Part shown: positions 42,491 through 52,060 of the stretch, one piece after another
Numbering within the stretch: the first letter of the stretch is position 1
Layout: every line of letters starts with the position of its first letter
Origin: Phycisphaerales bacterium
Lineage (GTDB): Bacteria; Planctomycetota; Phycisphaerae; Phycisphaerales; UBA1924
Reading direction: 5' to 3'
NCBI GenBank assembly: GCA_020427395.1
Contig: JAGQON010000002.1
Coordinates: 1-64,000 of the forward strand
DNA: 64,000 bases
Translations under genes and position numbers: made by a program
Notes under the pieces: model-generated
Told to the model about the DNA's origin: nothing
The model's input: only the letters and a program-made list of their open reading frames with translations
Database searches by the model: none

Positions 42491-44113
42491 TTATTCGAAG
42501 CCGTCGCGGGTCTGGATCTCGAAGTCGTGGATCGACGCGATGTCGTCGGCCGACTTGTCGCCCAGATTCTCGAACCGGGCCACGATCGGCTCGGGGTGCT
42601 CAAAGGCCAGCTTGCCCAGCAGGTTGAACTTGAACGCCAGGATGTCCTTAAGGTCGGCCTCGGTGTTGCGTGCGTGCCCGGCGGGGTACATGACCATGCC
42701 CGAGTCGAACTCGGTGCCGTCGGTGTCCTCGATGATGAGCGAGGTGGGGATGCCGTCGGGGTAGCGCTTGTCGTAGTCCTCGCCGCCGTGGAAGAACTCG
42801 ATCTTCTCCATGAGCGAGCGTGTGCGCTGGTTGATGATGGCGTCGGGGCTGTAGTCGTAGGGCTCGAGCATGAGCTCCTTCCAGCCGGCCTTCTGGCTGC
42901 TCAGGGCCTTGCGGAGCAGTGTGGCCACGATGTAGACCATCGAGTGGTCGGCGCTCTGGCGCGTGGTCGGGTTGCGCTTGGCGGGGTCGCCGATGATGCC
43001 GAAGGCGGGCTCGTAGGCGGTGATCTTGATGGACTTGATCTTGGAGCCGGTCTCATCATCAAGAAGATGCGGTGCCTTGTTGAGTAGGTCGATCAGCGCC
43101 TGCAGTGCTCCGGCGCTCTGGTGCTCGTAGAGCCCGAGCTTGAAGTGCATGCCCATGACGGCGAAGTCGTCGCCCGCCCGCCCCAGCACCAGCTCGAAGG
43201 GCGAGGCGTCCTTCTTCTCGGTGTTGGCACTGGTTGCGTTGACGGCCTTGAACATCTGCCCCGGGCCCTCGAAGATGCGGAAGATTGCTTCAGGATTGCG
43301 GAAGATGTCACGCGGGCCCAGGAAGCCGCTCATCGAGCGCCGCACCGCCATGATGGCGACCTCGGTGCTGATGCCGGCGCTGGCGCCCTTGGAGTCGCTC
43401 AGCTGCTTGCCGGCCCGGATGGCGCGGAAGGGGATGTAGTGGGCCACGACCATGCCGATGGCCGACTCGATCTGCTCGGGCTTGGCCCCCAGCATCGCGC
43501 CGTAGACCGCCGCCGAGGCGATCGCCCCGTGCACGACGTGGTCGACCTTGTAGGTCTTGAGCGAGAAGACCTCGGCCAGTCGCCCGCGGATCTCGTCGAG
43601 ACAGACCATGGACTTGAGCGCATAGGCGCCGTCGCGTCCGGTGAGCTGGGCACCGGCGATGCACACGCCGTAGAAATCGTTGTGCCCGAACTCGCCGGCC
43701 GTGTGGCCCAGTTGCGGGTTGTAGCCGAAGTTGGTCCCGTTGGAGTCCCACTCACGCACAGCCGACCCGTTGGCGAGGATCGCCTTCTCGGGCTGGACCT
43801 GAACATTGGAGCCGAACACCGTCGCACCACGCTGGGTCGCCTTGCCCAAGCGGTGGGTGGCGTCTGTGACGGGGTACTGGAGAGCCTCGTCTCGGAGGAT
43901 GGTGGGGGCGTTGGTCTTGAGCGCCAGCGCCGAGAGCCCGCAGAGGACGGCGTCAGTGAAGAACATGTTGGTCTTCTCGAGCACGCTCGCGTCCGGCTCG
44001 CCGCGGGTCGCGGGATCGTCGGACAGGAAATCGATGGCGTACTGGGCGATGCCGAGCGCCTGGTTGGTGTCGGCGGGGAGTTTCACATGGGTTTCAGCAG
44101 CGGTGGTGGGCAT
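42491..44113 (-). CDS. prpD: 2-methylcitrate dehydratase
   Basis: 540 residues, longer than the ~480 of the E. coli enzyme. MmgE/PrpD family: VREWDSNGTNFGYNPQLGHT (the 'R-x-x-D-x-N-D' region), SQKAGWKELMLEPYDYSPDA and an N-terminal helical all-alpha domain. It dehydrates 2-methylcitrate to 2-methylaconitate. It converges with prpB-DUF3465; with citrate synthase it gives most of a methylcitrate cycle (an aconitase and any prpF are outside the window). Confidence 0.92.
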   Translation of the reverse strand: MPTTAAETHVKLPADTNQALGIAQYAIDFLSDDPATRGEPDASVLEKTNMFFTDAVLCGLSALALKTNAPTILRDEALQYPVTDATHRLGKATQRGATVFGSNVQVQPEKAILANGSAVREWDSNGTNFGYNPQLGHTAGEFGHNDFYGVCIAGAQLTGRDGAYALKSMVCLDEIRGRLAEVFSLKTYKVDHVVHGAIASAAVYGAMLGAKPEQIESAIGMVVAHYIPFRAIRAGKQLSDSKGASAGISTEVAIMAVRRSMSGFLGPRDIFRNPEAIFRIFEGPGQMFKAVNATSANTEKKDASPFELVLGRAGDDFAVMGMHFKLGLYEHQSAGALQALIDLLNKAPHLLDDETGSKIKSIKITAYEPAFGIIGDPAKRNPTTRQSADHSMVYIVATLLRKALSSQKAGWKELMLEPYDYSPDAIINQRTRSLMEKIEFFHGGEDYDKRYPDGIPTSLIIEDTDGTEFDSGMVMYPAGHARNTEADLKDILAFKFNLLGKLAFEHPEPIVARFENLGDKSADDIASIHDFEIQTRDGFE

Positions 44114-44212
44114 GCGTTTCCTCGTGGTGGGTCTTGGTTGCTCAGGATCGGGTCACAATCCTAGCCCGGACCCCACACGGAATCAGCGCGTTTGCCGGCG
44201 TTCTGGGCGGGT

Positions 44213-44782
44213 TCACGGCTGCTTTGTGGGCGTGGGTGGGATGCGGGGCGATTGGCCGCTGATGGACTTCCAGTTCAAGTCGGCTTTCCGCGCGAGCTCG
44301 GCTTTGTCGCCCTTCTGCCAGTCATCCTTGGTGTTGCCCCAGAACCCGTTGTAGAAGAGAAAGAGTCGGCCGTCCTGAATGATGAAGGTCTTGGGGTCGA
44401 TCTCGGTTTTGTCGCCGCTGCTCATGGCCCAGGCACACCAGCCACCGAAGGCGGGTTCGTACTTCGCGGGGTCTGCGAGGAACAACGATTTGTGTTTTTC
44501 ACTCGCGAAGCGGTAGGTCACTTCTTTGTAGGTCGTGGTGATGTCTTTGTCGCCCTTGGTGGGCTCGCCGCCACCCTCCTTGAAATAGGCGACCGGGTCA
44601 TAGCCCTTGATGGCGAGGTTGTCCTTCTTTTTCTCAAGCAGGTACTCTTCGATATTCCGCACGGGTGAAGGCTGCGTAATGCCAAGCGGCTGGGATTCGG
44701 CTTGCTGCGCCAGCGCGGGTAGCGTCAACATCGCAAGCAATGAGATGAACAGGACGATGGGCGTGTTTCTGTTTCGGTTCAT
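44213..44782 (-). CDS. Secreted YHS-domain protein
   Basis: 189 residues from ATG 44782. Signal peptide (TPIVLFISLLAMLTLPALAQ). A YHS-type domain with NLAIKGYDPVAYFKEGG, TYRFASEKHKSLFLADPAKY and CAWAMSSGDKTEIDPKTFII, of the kind seen in small metal-binding secreted proteins of planctomycetes and Proteobacteria. Cys and His in the domain could bind copper. Function not established. Encoded alone. Confidence 0.85.
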   Translation of the reverse strand: MNRNRNTPIVLFISLLAMLTLPALAQQAESQPLGITQPSPVRNIEEYLLEKKKDNLAIKGYDPVAYFKEGGGEPTKGDKDITTTYKEVTYRFASEKHKSLFLADPAKYEPAFGGWCAWAMSSGDKTEIDPKTFIIQDGRLFLFYNGFWGNTKDDWQKGDKAELARKADLNWKSISGQSPRIPPTPTKQP

Positions 44783-44858
44783 TGCGAGCTCCCGATTGCA
44801 GTATCGTGCACGCGGGTGAACGGGGCGTATGCCCGGGGTATTCCCAGATCTGGAAGTT

Positions 44859-45596
44859 TCAGGGTGTTGCTGGCATCCCGTTGCCCGTGAACACGAAGTA
44901 CCCCAGCCCGACGAAGAACACCCAGATCCCAAACAGCGCGTGTTCGAATCCCGCCGCCAGCGCCGAATCGCTGCGCCGGTAGGTGTACGCGAACATGATG
45001 CCCGCCGGGATAGTCATCACGATCGCGACCCAGTTCCACATGGTGATGTGCAGCCAGGAGAAGGTCAGTACATTGAGCACGAACGCTGTGCGGCCCTCGC
45101 CGATGATGCTGCGATATCGGTGGAAGAAGAACGCCCGGTGCGTGATCTCCTGCGGGTAGGCGCTGACCCACGGGTAGAAGATCGTGATGAAAAGCATCAG
45201 CAGCGGGACTTCGCGCGGCAGGTAGAGGAACCGGTACTCAGGCATGATGTCGGTGTGCCACGCGAGCAGCCAGGTCACGATGAGGATCGCCGATGCCAGC
45301 CAAACAAACTGGTTGATGATGCGCTTGAAGTCGCCCTTGAACCTGCTCCAGCTCCAGAGCTTTGTGTTGTCGAAGGTCGGATCCAGACGCAGGTAGATAA
45401 ACATGCTCAGGAAGGTGAAGAGCAGCAGGGGGAAGACGAACAGGCCGCGCGGGAGCCCGACATCAAAGGAGAGGTTCATGATGCCGATGCGGCGCAGCAT
45501 CGCGTCGCCCATGTACGGGCGAATGAACCCGGCGACGATGGGGGGGATGAGGATGTAGAGGAACGCGAACTCGGCCCACAGCCAGGCACGCATCAT
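44859..45596 (-). CDS. CPBP-family intramembrane metalloprotease
   Basis: 245 residues from the double ATG at 45596 (MMRAWLW); the frame is open to 45812, but that part overlaps the divergent thiolase gene. Six or so membrane helices. Motif 1 YPQEITHRAFFFHRY has the Glu and Arg of the usual E-E-x-x-x-R although the first Glu is Gln. Motif 2 FSWLHITMWNW gives the second zinc His. Members cleave or process membrane-anchored substrates (Rce1-like). Divergent from the thiolase. Confidence 0.78.
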   Translation of the reverse strand: MMRAWLWAEFAFLYILIPPIVAGFIRPYMGDAMLRRIGIMNLSFDVGLPRGLFVFPLLLFTFLSMFIYLRLDPTFDNTKLWSWSRFKGDFKRIINQFVWLASAILIVTWLLAWHTDIMPEYRFLYLPREVPLLMLFITIFYPWVSAYPQEITHRAFFFHRYRSIIGEGRTAFVLNVLTFSWLHITMWNWVAIVMTIPAGIMFAYTYRRSDSALAAGFEHALFGIWVFFVGLGYFVFTGNGMPATP

Positions 45597-45748
45597 CGCT
45601 CCCGGGCGGGAATATTCGGATGGTGCAGGGGCTTTCGTAGGCAAAGGGGTCTTTCGGGGCAGGTGTTCGGTTGGGTATTCGGAACGATCGGTCCTAGGAT
45701 GCAGACCCGCAGGGATCACCACGAAACTTTCATCCAACAGGAGCGACC

Positions 45749-46945
45749 ATGTCGAACCAGCCCGTGATTGTTGCCGCCAAACGCACCCCCATCGGTCGAT
45801 TCTTCGGCTCACTTGCCAATGTTCCTTCGCCGCAGATCGGCGCCTTCGCCATCGAGGCCGTGCTCAATGACGCGCCGGCGGCCAAGGACCATGTCGACGA
45901 GTGCATCATGGGTTGCGTGCTGCAGGCCGGGCTGGGGCAGAACCCCGCGCGTCAGGCGGGGCTCAAGGCCGGGCTGCCTTCGACGCTGTCGGCCAAGACC
46001 ATCAACAAGGTGTGCGGCTCGGGTCTCGAGGCCGTGATGATGGCCGCCCAATCGATCAAGGCCGGCGACAACCACTGCGTCGTCGCGGGCGGCATGGAGA
46101 ACATGACCGGCTCGCCGCACTTCGCGCATGTGCGGCAGGGCGTGAAGTACGGCCCGGGCACGATGGAAGACCACATGGCCTTCGACGGCCTTCGCTGCGC
46201 CTTTGAATGCTGGCCCATGGGCAACGCCGCCGAGCACATCGCCGAGAAGTATGGCGTCACTCGTGAGGATCAGGACCGCTTCGGGGCCCAGAGCCATGTC
46301 CGCGCCGCAGCCGCGTGGGATGCCGGGCACTTCGACAGCGAGGTCGTCACGCTCACTGGCGAGCAGATCGGCAACCGAAAGGTGCCGGGCCCCGAGGGCG
46401 GCATCAGCCGCGACGAGGGCATCCGTGGCGATTCGACAGCAGAAGGGCTGGGCAAGCTGCGTCCCGCATTCAGCAAGGATGGGACCATCACCGCCGGCAA
46501 CGCCTCGCAGATCAGCGACGGCGCCGCGGCCACCATCGTCATGAGCGAAGCCAAGGCCAAGGAACTGGGCCTGGCCCCGCTGTGCAGGATCGTCGCCTAT
46601 CACACCTCGGGCGTCGATCCCAAGGACATCTTCGCGGCCCCCATCGAGGGCGTGAAGGGCGCGTTGGCCAAGGCCGGCTGGTCGGTCGACGATGTGGACC
46701 TCTACGAACTCAACGAGGCCTTCGCCGCTCAGGCGCTATGCAATGCCAAGGAACTGGGCATCAACGAAGCCAAGATGAACATCTGCGGCGGCGGCGTCGC
46801 GCTGGGGCACCCGATCGGTGCTTCGGGCGCTCGCGTGCTGGTCACGCTGATCCATCAGCTCAAGCGTACCGGCGGTAAGAAGGGCGTCGCGGCTCTGTGT
46901 CTCGGCGGCGGCAACGCGGTGGCGATGTGTGTGGAGATGTGTTGA
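45749..46945 (+). CDS. Acetyl-CoA acetyltransferase (thiolase)
   Basis: 398 residues, complete. Catalytic Cys in [10 protein letters not shown] (~88-92), [17 protein letters not shown] (His) and CLGGGNAV (second Cys). Biosynthetic-type thiolase (AtoB/PhaA-like): it condenses two acetyl-CoA to acetoacetyl-CoA or runs in reverse. Near the methylcitrate genes it could help feed on or recycle short acyl-CoA. An adjacent zinc-ribbon gene starts directly after its stop (TGA-GTG), so the two are probably co-transcribed. Confidence 0.95.
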   Translation: MSNQPVIVAAKRTPIGRFFGSLANVPSPQIGAFAIEAVLNDAPAAKDHVDECIMGCVLQAGLGQNPARQAGLKAGLPSTLSAKTINKVCGSGLEAVMMAAQSIKAGDNHCVVAGGMENMTGSPHFAHVRQGVKYGPGTMEDHMAFDGLRCAFECWPMGNAAEHIAEKYGVTREDQDRFGAQSHVRAAAAWDAGHFDSEVVTLTGEQIGNRKVPGPEGGISRDEGIRGDSTAEGLGKLRPAFSKDGTITAGNASQISDGAAATIVMSEAKAKELGLAPLCRIVAYHTSGVDPKDIFAAPIEGVKGALAKAGWSVDDVDLYELNEAFAAQALCNAKELGINEAKMNICGGGVALGHPIGASGARVLVTLIHQLKRTGGKKGVAALCLGGGNAVAMCVEMC

Positions 46946-47434
46946 GTGTACGATCGCAGGGGATCGCGTTCGGCGTGCGATGATCGGGGCAACCCGATCC
47001 ACATGCCGACGATGAGCGCGATCCGCAAGACACTCCGACGCCGGTCTCAACCGCATGCGCCCGAAGGTGAGAGCACGACCGTCACTGCTTCGATGATCAG
47101 CTTGTCCTTGCTCTCGGGGTTCCAGATAGGGCTGGCAATTGGCGCTGTCGCGCTGGTGTTTTCTGGGATTCTGCAGTCCTCGCCGTTGCTGATCATGATG
47201 GGTTTGGCGTGCATCCCGATTCTCTTCATCAAGAATCGAGTATGGGGTCGCGGGTACATGACGCGTGCGCTGGCGGAGCCTGTCATCTCGGCACTGCTGA
47301 GCGAGGGGTACTGCGCGCAGTGCCTATACCCACTCGCGGATGCAAGCATTGAGTCGGACGGCTGTCGAGTGTGTAACGAATGTGGGTGCGCGTGGAAGGT
47401 GGGCGGCGAGCGAGAATCGCCCGAGCGAGATTGA
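46946..47434 (+). CDS. Zinc-ribbon membrane protein, paralogue of 62396-63457
   Basis: 162 residues from a GTG directly after the thiolase stop. This start is supported because its N-terminus (RRGSRSACDDRGNPI) matches that of the larger protein at 62396-63457 (RQGYHDEACDDRGQTI). ATG 47003 is the alternative. Two membrane helices (LLSGFQIGLAIGAVALVFSG; SSPLLIMMGLACIPILFI), then a ribbon LLSEGYCAQCLYPL and CRVCNECGCAWKV with six Cys. The larger protein has two copies of the same module. Function unknown; a membrane-tethered metal-binding or sensory role is possible. Confidence 0.7.
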   Translation: MYDRRGSRSACDDRGNPIHMPTMSAIRKTLRRRSQPHAPEGESTTVTASMISLSLLSGFQIGLAIGAVALVFSGILQSSPLLIMMGLACIPILFIKNRVWGRGYMTRALAEPVISALLSEGYCAQCLYPLADASIESDGCRVCNECGCAWKVGGERESPERD

Positions 47435-47518
47435 TCTTTGTGTCCAACCTCTTCTTGTGCCTTGCCCGCATCTGACGGGAAAGAGACGCAGATAGCTGCA
47501 TCAATGTGATCGTCTCAG

Positions 47519-49777
47519 TCACTCATCGACAAAGACACCGTAGAGCCCGGAGTTCTCTGGCGCATCTTCGTTTCGTGAGCCGGTGGACTTCGATTGGTTA
47601 TTCGCACGATCGCCGGGGTAGATGTCGTTACCGCCGCCGAGGTCGAAGAAACCGGAGAAGCTCATCACGCCGGCGGTGTCGTAGTGGTAGCTGTTTCCGC
47701 CGGACTGGCCAAGGGTCGCTCCAGGGTTGGCGGAGTACCGGTCATCGCCGCCGAGGTCGATGAAGATGCCGATGGCCTGCATGGAGGCGGCCCCGATGCC
47801 CAGCCCTTCGCAGCGGTAGGCGTCGTTCCCGGCCTTATCGAGAAGCAGCGTGATGGACTCGTCCCAAACGCCGGACTGCGACGCGGCGGTCATGGACCAG
47901 TAGGTGTCGTCGCCCGCGTCGTCGATCAGGATGCCCACGGCCTGATGGGCGGCGAACGCCTGCCCGTAGCGATTTCCGTGGTAGAGATCATTACCAGCGT
48001 GGTCGCGGATCATGCCGAGCCCGAAGTAGTAGCCGCCGCCCTGCGAGAACTCGCCGGCGATGTACTGGTCGTTGCCGGACATGTCGTCGATGAGCCCGAC
48101 GCCGCCGGCTGCGTACCCGCGGACGCCGAAGCCGAACCCCTGGGACATGCCGAGGTAGACGCCGGGCGTGCCGTAGGCGGAGCCGTAGTTCGGTCCGTTG
48201 GCCTGGTAGAGGTCGTTGCCGCCGCCGTCGATGATGGTGCCGAAGCCGCGTGGGCCGCCGACGCCCTGCGAGAGTTTCTCGGCGTGGTACACATCGCTGC
48301 CTTCGCGGTCGATGATGAGCCCAATGCCGTAGAACCCGACGCCCTGCGACCACCCGGACTCGGGCCCGGTGTTGGTGTAGGTGTCGTTGCCGGCGCGGTC
48401 GAGGATGATGCCGATGCCGAAGAGCCCGGTGGCCATGGAGGCAAGCTTGGTGGAGGTGTAGGTGTCGTTGCCGCTGTGGTCGTCGATGATTGAGCCGGCG
48501 AAGACGCCGACGCCGGGGCCGGCGAATGCGGAGTCGGAGCGGTAGGTGTCGTTGCCGCTCATGTCGATGATGATGTGGTTGCGTGAACGCTCGAAGCCCT
48601 CTGGCCAGATGTAGGTGTCATTACCCCCGAGATCGATGACATGGTCAGTGCGGGACATGTCGTAGGTGTTGTCGCCGATGCCGCCAATCGAGAAAACGGG
48701 AGATCTGTGCTCGTCGGGAATCGAGGAGCCGAGTTCATCGAGTAGGTTCGGTGCGTAAATCTGTTCGGCGCCTTCGACTTTCTCCCCGGCCTTAGTCGAA
48801 GGGACTTTGGACTTCGGCTTGTGCTGGTGCATCAACAGCCATGTACGGAATGCTATCGTGGACAAATGGAGCGTGGGGGGTAGCTGCCCAGTGCTGGTAC
48901 GGATGACGCTGATCTGTTCCTCGGCCTGTGCCGGGTCGACGGACCAGCTCTCGTTTATGGTGCGCATGAGCGATCTCGCCGCATCGGTGGCTAGGCCAAA
49001 TCCGGGCTCCCATTCGTAGCCGAGAATCTCATCAGCTTCGTAATCGATCACGCTGAGCGCGGCCTCTAGGATCGTGTCGAAGTCCGTGTCTGTGTGCTCC
49101 GCGCCGATGCTTCGGATGGGGGCGATCTGCTCGTCGATGGCCTTGGCGATGCCATCGAGTGCGAGTGGTTTCTGGAAGGCGTGGGCGACATGGGTGAGGG
49201 TGTTGGGGTCGAGGTTGTTCTGCTGCACCGACGCGATGTGCGCCAACAGCGCGTCGAGCCCGTCGTCGGGGGCCATGACGCCGAGGTCCTTGGCGCGCTG
49301 CTTGATCATCTGCTCGTATTCACCGCGGCGCGGGAGGGGGATGGTGCGATCGCCCAGGCCTCGGGCGACAGTGCCGGACCACTCGTCGCGTGAGCCAAGG
49401 GTCACGCTAATGGTGGTTTCCTCACCACCTTGGCCGCCCTTAGGGACGGAGGCGTTCATGTCGGCGTCGGGTGAGCGTCGGTAGGTGATGGTGATCTCGT
49501 CGTCGGGCGCGAGGGATTTGATGAGGTCGGTGAACTGGTCGCGTGAGGCGATGGGGGTGCCGTTGATTGCGACAAGGTTGTCGGCTCGCTGGATGCCCGA
49601 TGATGAGGTGAATGACTGCCCCCCGAGTGGGCCGGGGTAGACCCAGCCGACGACGACACCGTGCTCGGTGTCGCGGACGGCGAGGCCGAGGTAGGGCTCA
49701 CTCGCCCAGGGATGGCTGGGCTGAGCGTGGGTCGTGGCAGTGATGAGTGCGAGGACGGTGAGGATGAGGCGGATCAT
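47519..49777 (-). CDS. Secreted PDZ protein with GND-type beta-solenoid repeats
   Basis: 752 residues from ATG 49777; the longer open frame runs through the SDR gene and is rejected. Signal peptide (MIRLILTVLALITATTHA). A PDZ domain at ~25-105 (GVVVGWVYPGPLGGQSFTSS, GIQRADNLVAINGTPIASRD). A helical middle region. From ~430, about 12 repeats of the pattern D-x-x-G-N-D-x-Y (DLGGNDTY, DMSGNDTY, DHSGNDTY, DRAGNDTY), with glycine-rich spacers (GVGFYGIGLIID). The repeats recall RTX calcium-binding nonapeptides but are longer. Likely an extracellular or periplasmic calcium-stabilised solenoid; the ligand is unknown. Confidence 0.82.
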   Translation of the reverse strand: MIRLILTVLALITATTHAQPSHPWASEPYLGLAVRDTEHGVVVGWVYPGPLGGQSFTSSSGIQRADNLVAINGTPIASRDQFTDLIKSLAPDDEITITYRRSPDADMNASVPKGGQGGEETTISVTLGSRDEWSGTVARGLGDRTIPLPRRGEYEQMIKQRAKDLGVMAPDDGLDALLAHIASVQQNNLDPNTLTHVAHAFQKPLALDGIAKAIDEQIAPIRSIGAEHTDTDFDTILEAALSVIDYEADEILGYEWEPGFGLATDAARSLMRTINESWSVDPAQAEEQISVIRTSTGQLPPTLHLSTIAFRTWLLMHQHKPKSKVPSTKAGEKVEGAEQIYAPNLLDELGSSIPDEHRSPVFSIGGIGDNTYDMSRTDHVIDLGGNDTYIWPEGFERSRNHIIIDMSGNDTYRSDSAFAGPGVGVFAGSIIDDHSGNDTYTSTKLASMATGLFGIGIILDRAGNDTYTNTGPESGWSQGVGFYGIGLIIDREGSDVYHAEKLSQGVGGPRGFGTIIDGGGNDLYQANGPNYGSAYGTPGVYLGMSQGFGFGVRGYAAGGVGLIDDMSGNDQYIAGEFSQGGGYYFGLGMIRDHAGNDLYHGNRYGQAFAAHQAVGILIDDAGDDTYWSMTAASQSGVWDESITLLLDKAGNDAYRCEGLGIGAASMQAIGIFIDLGGDDRYSANPGATLGQSGGNSYHYDTAGVMSFSGFFDLGGGNDIYPGDRANNQSKSTGSRNEDAPENSGLYGVFVDE

Positions 49778-49800
49778 CCAACCACCATACCAGACGACGA

Positions 49801-50484
49801 TTACCAAGGCATCGGCTTGCCGCGGTAGTCCACGAAATGCCCGTTCTGCTCGCTGGTGAGTCCGTCGATGGTGTCCATGATGTGCCGGGTGGCGTCTTCG
49901 GGCTGGAGGGGGGCCTGGGGGCCGCCCATGTCGGTCTGGACCCATCCGGGGTGGATGACGACGCTGGTGATGCCCTTGCCCTTGAGCTGGTGGGCGATGG
50001 TGGCGTTGGCCATGTTCAGGGCGGCCTTGGATGTCCGGTAGCCGAGGAAACCCATCTGGCCTTTGCTCGCGTCGGTGATCGAGCCGAGGTTGCTCGTGAT
50101 CGAGACATTGAGCTTGCGGCCGCTGGCGGCGATGTTGTTCATCAGGGCCTTTGTGGTGAGGATCGGTCCGAGCGTGTTGGTGCGGATGACGCGCTCGAAG
50201 GTGTCGACATCGAGCTCGTTGATGTCGTCGCACTCGTGCGGAAAGATGCCGGCATTGTTGATGAGGATATCGATGGGGGTGTCGCCAAGAGACTTGGCGA
50301 GGGCATCGATAGAGTCACGGTCGCTGGTGTCGAGCTGCTCGACACGCGAGGCGACACCCTGGAGCTCGTCGGCCTGGCCCGGATTGCGAGCGGTGCCGAT
50401 GACATGGTACCCGCGGTCAGCGGCGTGCCTGGCCATGCCGAGCCCAAGCCCGCGGTTGGCGCCGGTGATGAGAATAGTGGTCAT
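49801..50484 (-). CDS. Short-chain dehydrogenase/reductase
   Basis: 227 residues from an ATG with AGGAGG 6 bases upstream (the frame opens to 50706). NAD(P) motif TGANRGLGLG, NNAG (NINNAG-type), Ser in SITSNLGSI, catalytic Y-x-x-x-K in GYRTSKAA, then PGWVQTDMGG. A classical SDR, similar in shape to C-factor-like reductases of short-chain substrates. Substrate unknown. Confidence 0.9.
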   Translation of the reverse strand: MTTILITGANRGLGLGMARHAADRGYHVIGTARNPGQADELQGVASRVEQLDTSDRDSIDALAKSLGDTPIDILINNAGIFPHECDDINELDVDTFERVIRTNTLGPILTTKALMNNIAASGRKLNVSITSNLGSITDASKGQMGFLGYRTSKAALNMANATIAHQLKGKGITSVVIHPGWVQTDMGGPQAPLQPEDATRHIMDTIDGLTSEQNGHFVDYRGKPMPW

Positions 50485-50588
50485 GGTGGTCCTCCTGTTG
50501 CTGAGTCTATCTAGCGATTCGCCGAGCGGTTCTTGTTCGATCCATAATCTGAGCAAGGAAAACCCTGCAGGCATGCAATGAAACAGCA

Positions 50589-50612
50589 CGCCCCTACTCG
50601 ATGGTAGGGGCG
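50589..50612 (-). terminator. Hairpin downstream of the dockerin-like gene
   Basis: Perfect 9-bp stem cgcccctac/gtaggggcg with loop tcgatg. It lies 57 bases after the stop of the 50669-51436 gene on the minus strand, with only a weak T-rich sequence (ctgtttc) after it. Confidence 0.5.
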
Positions 50613-50668
50613 ATGCGTGGTATTCGATTTCAATGAGTGAGCTCAGACTCTGTGCAAGCAGGTGCCGT

Positions 50669-51436
50669 TCATGGGCAACCGGCGTTGAAAGCGCCAATAA
50701 AAACACTCACGTCAAAGAAGTTGAACTCGCCATCCTTCGTGAAATCGACCTGGGGATCATGGTTGTTGTAGAGCTGGATGAAGCGTGAAACATCAAAGAA
50801 GTTCAACACGCAGTTGGCATCCAGATCAGGCAGGCAGCGCGGGATCACCTGCGCGTTGCCGAAGGTGATGGCCGATCCGCCACTGCCGGAGCCGGGGCGA
50901 TTGAAGGCGATGCTGAAGCTTGTGAATGCTTCGCCTTCGATGCGCAGGGCCGCGTAGTTTTCGTCGTTGCCGTTGGGCTGATCGGGGGCACCGGCGCGCA
51001 TTACCAGCCCGTCGAGGAAGTCGCTGGCGTCGAGCGGGTTGTCACGCACGAGCGTGAGCGTCGTGCCATCGGGGATGGTGAAGCTGTCGGTCTCGCTCAG
51101 GTCCAGATCGATGCACCGGATCTCCAGAGCCGTCGCGGGGTTCGACCAGCTGAGCGTGATGATGCCCGGGCCGTTGCCCGACTCGCCCAGCCCGAGCTGC
51201 GGCTCGCTGGTGAAGTTGGTGATGATGCCGGGGATCTGAACATTGGCGGTGTAGACAATCTCAACACGCCCGAGTCGGCACTCGTCGAACACAAACGGGT
51301 CAGCATCGGTGCCCGAGCCAAGCAGGGTGACGAGCGACCAATCGACCATTTGCGAATCCGGAAGCCCGCCCGCGAGTAGTGGGGATGCGATGAAAAGCGA
51401 TGCTCCTATCGCTGCTGCATGTAATGCCTTGCACAT
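50669..51436 (-). CDS. Secreted protein with GC-type dockerin-like C-terminus
   Basis: 255 residues; ATG 51436 chosen because AGGAG lies upstream (ATG 51463 is in frame). Signal peptide (MCKALHAAAIGASLFIASPL). A beta-rich region of ~180 residues, then a two-repeat Ca-binding motif: DLDANCVLNFFDVSRFIQLY and DFTKDGEFNFFDVSVFIGAF, ending AGCP. This double 'NFFDVS-F' repeat is the dockerin-like domain I associate with Phycisphaerae, where it anchors many secreted proteins. In repeat 1 the usual N-G-D is changed to A-N-C, so calcium binding there may be weak. Role: an extracellular or surface-attached protein of unknown activity. Confidence 0.85.
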   Translation of the reverse strand: MCKALHAAAIGASLFIASPLLAGGLPDSQMVDWSLVTLLGSGTDADPFVFDECRLGRVEIVYTANVQIPGIITNFTSEPQLGLGESGNGPGIITLSWSNPATALEIRCIDLDLSETDSFTIPDGTTLTLVRDNPLDASDFLDGLVMRAGAPDQPNGNDENYAALRIEGEAFTSFSIAFNRPGSGSGGSAITFGNAQVIPRCLPDLDANCVLNFFDVSRFIQLYNNHDPQVDFTKDGEFNFFDVSVFIGAFNAGCP

Positions 51437-51601
51437 GGAAAACTCCTTGGAAAATGGGTGCAAATAACGATGAAGTAAGAGTTTAGCACGCCAAGGCTTC
51501 CGGGTGTGGATTGTGCTGAGTGTTCGGTTTATGCCGTTTAGGCTGAAGTTGCGGCCGCGGGCGATCGATAGCTGGGTCTGAACCCCTTAGGAGCCCCTGC
51601 C

Positions 51602-52033
51602 ATGACCACCGACACCACCCTGACCGCAGAGCAGCGTGCACGCCTGAGCGTGAGTCTGAGCGTGCTTCTCCCTCGGACCGACGCGATCGCCCATGAGTTC
51701 TGTGCCATCGTCGAGCACGCCAACCCGACCCTCCGCCTGCACATGCCCGGCAACGAGCAGATCATCCGCGAGGGCATCGAGCACATGCTCGGGAGCGTCT
51801 GTGAAGACGACCAGAGCGAGCAGATCGCCCGCCACTTCGCCCAGCTGGGCTCGCAGGCCGGGATCACGGAATCCGACCTGCCGGTGCTGCTGGCTTCGAT
51901 CCAGACCGCCATCGCCGAGACGGCCGGGTATACCTGGACCGATGCCCTTGAGGACGACTGGACCCAGTGGTTCGATCAGTTCACGAGCTGGGCCATCCAG
52001 GGCGCGAGCCTCGGCGAGTCGCAGGCCGCCTAA
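51602..52033 (+). CDS. Globin-like protein lacking a proximal histidine
   Basis: 143 residues, all helical. The series LLPRTDAIAHEFCAIV, NEQIIREGIEHMLGSV, and the C-terminal TWTDALEDDWTQWFDQFTSW follow the helix pattern of single-domain and flavohaemoglobin-type globins (the W-T-x-x...A-W block before the H helix). No His occurs after residue 78, so the heme-binding F8 position in the F helix (LGSQAGITESD, ~82-91) is not His. Other possibilities: a heme-free sensor globin or an unrelated helical protein. An intrinsic terminator follows. Confidence 0.55.
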   Translation: MTTDTTLTAEQRARLSVSLSVLLPRTDAIAHEFCAIVEHANPTLRLHMPGNEQIIREGIEHMLGSVCEDDQSEQIARHFAQLGSQAGITESDLPVLLASIQTAIAETAGYTWTDALEDDWTQWFDQFTSWAIQGASLGESQAA

Positions 52034-52060
52034 CGGATTGAAACAACCCGATACCCCGAG

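Noticed and set aside
47594..48493. 299-codon plus-strand frame opposite the solenoid gene
   Set aside because: Repeats on the sense strand produce an open complementary frame.
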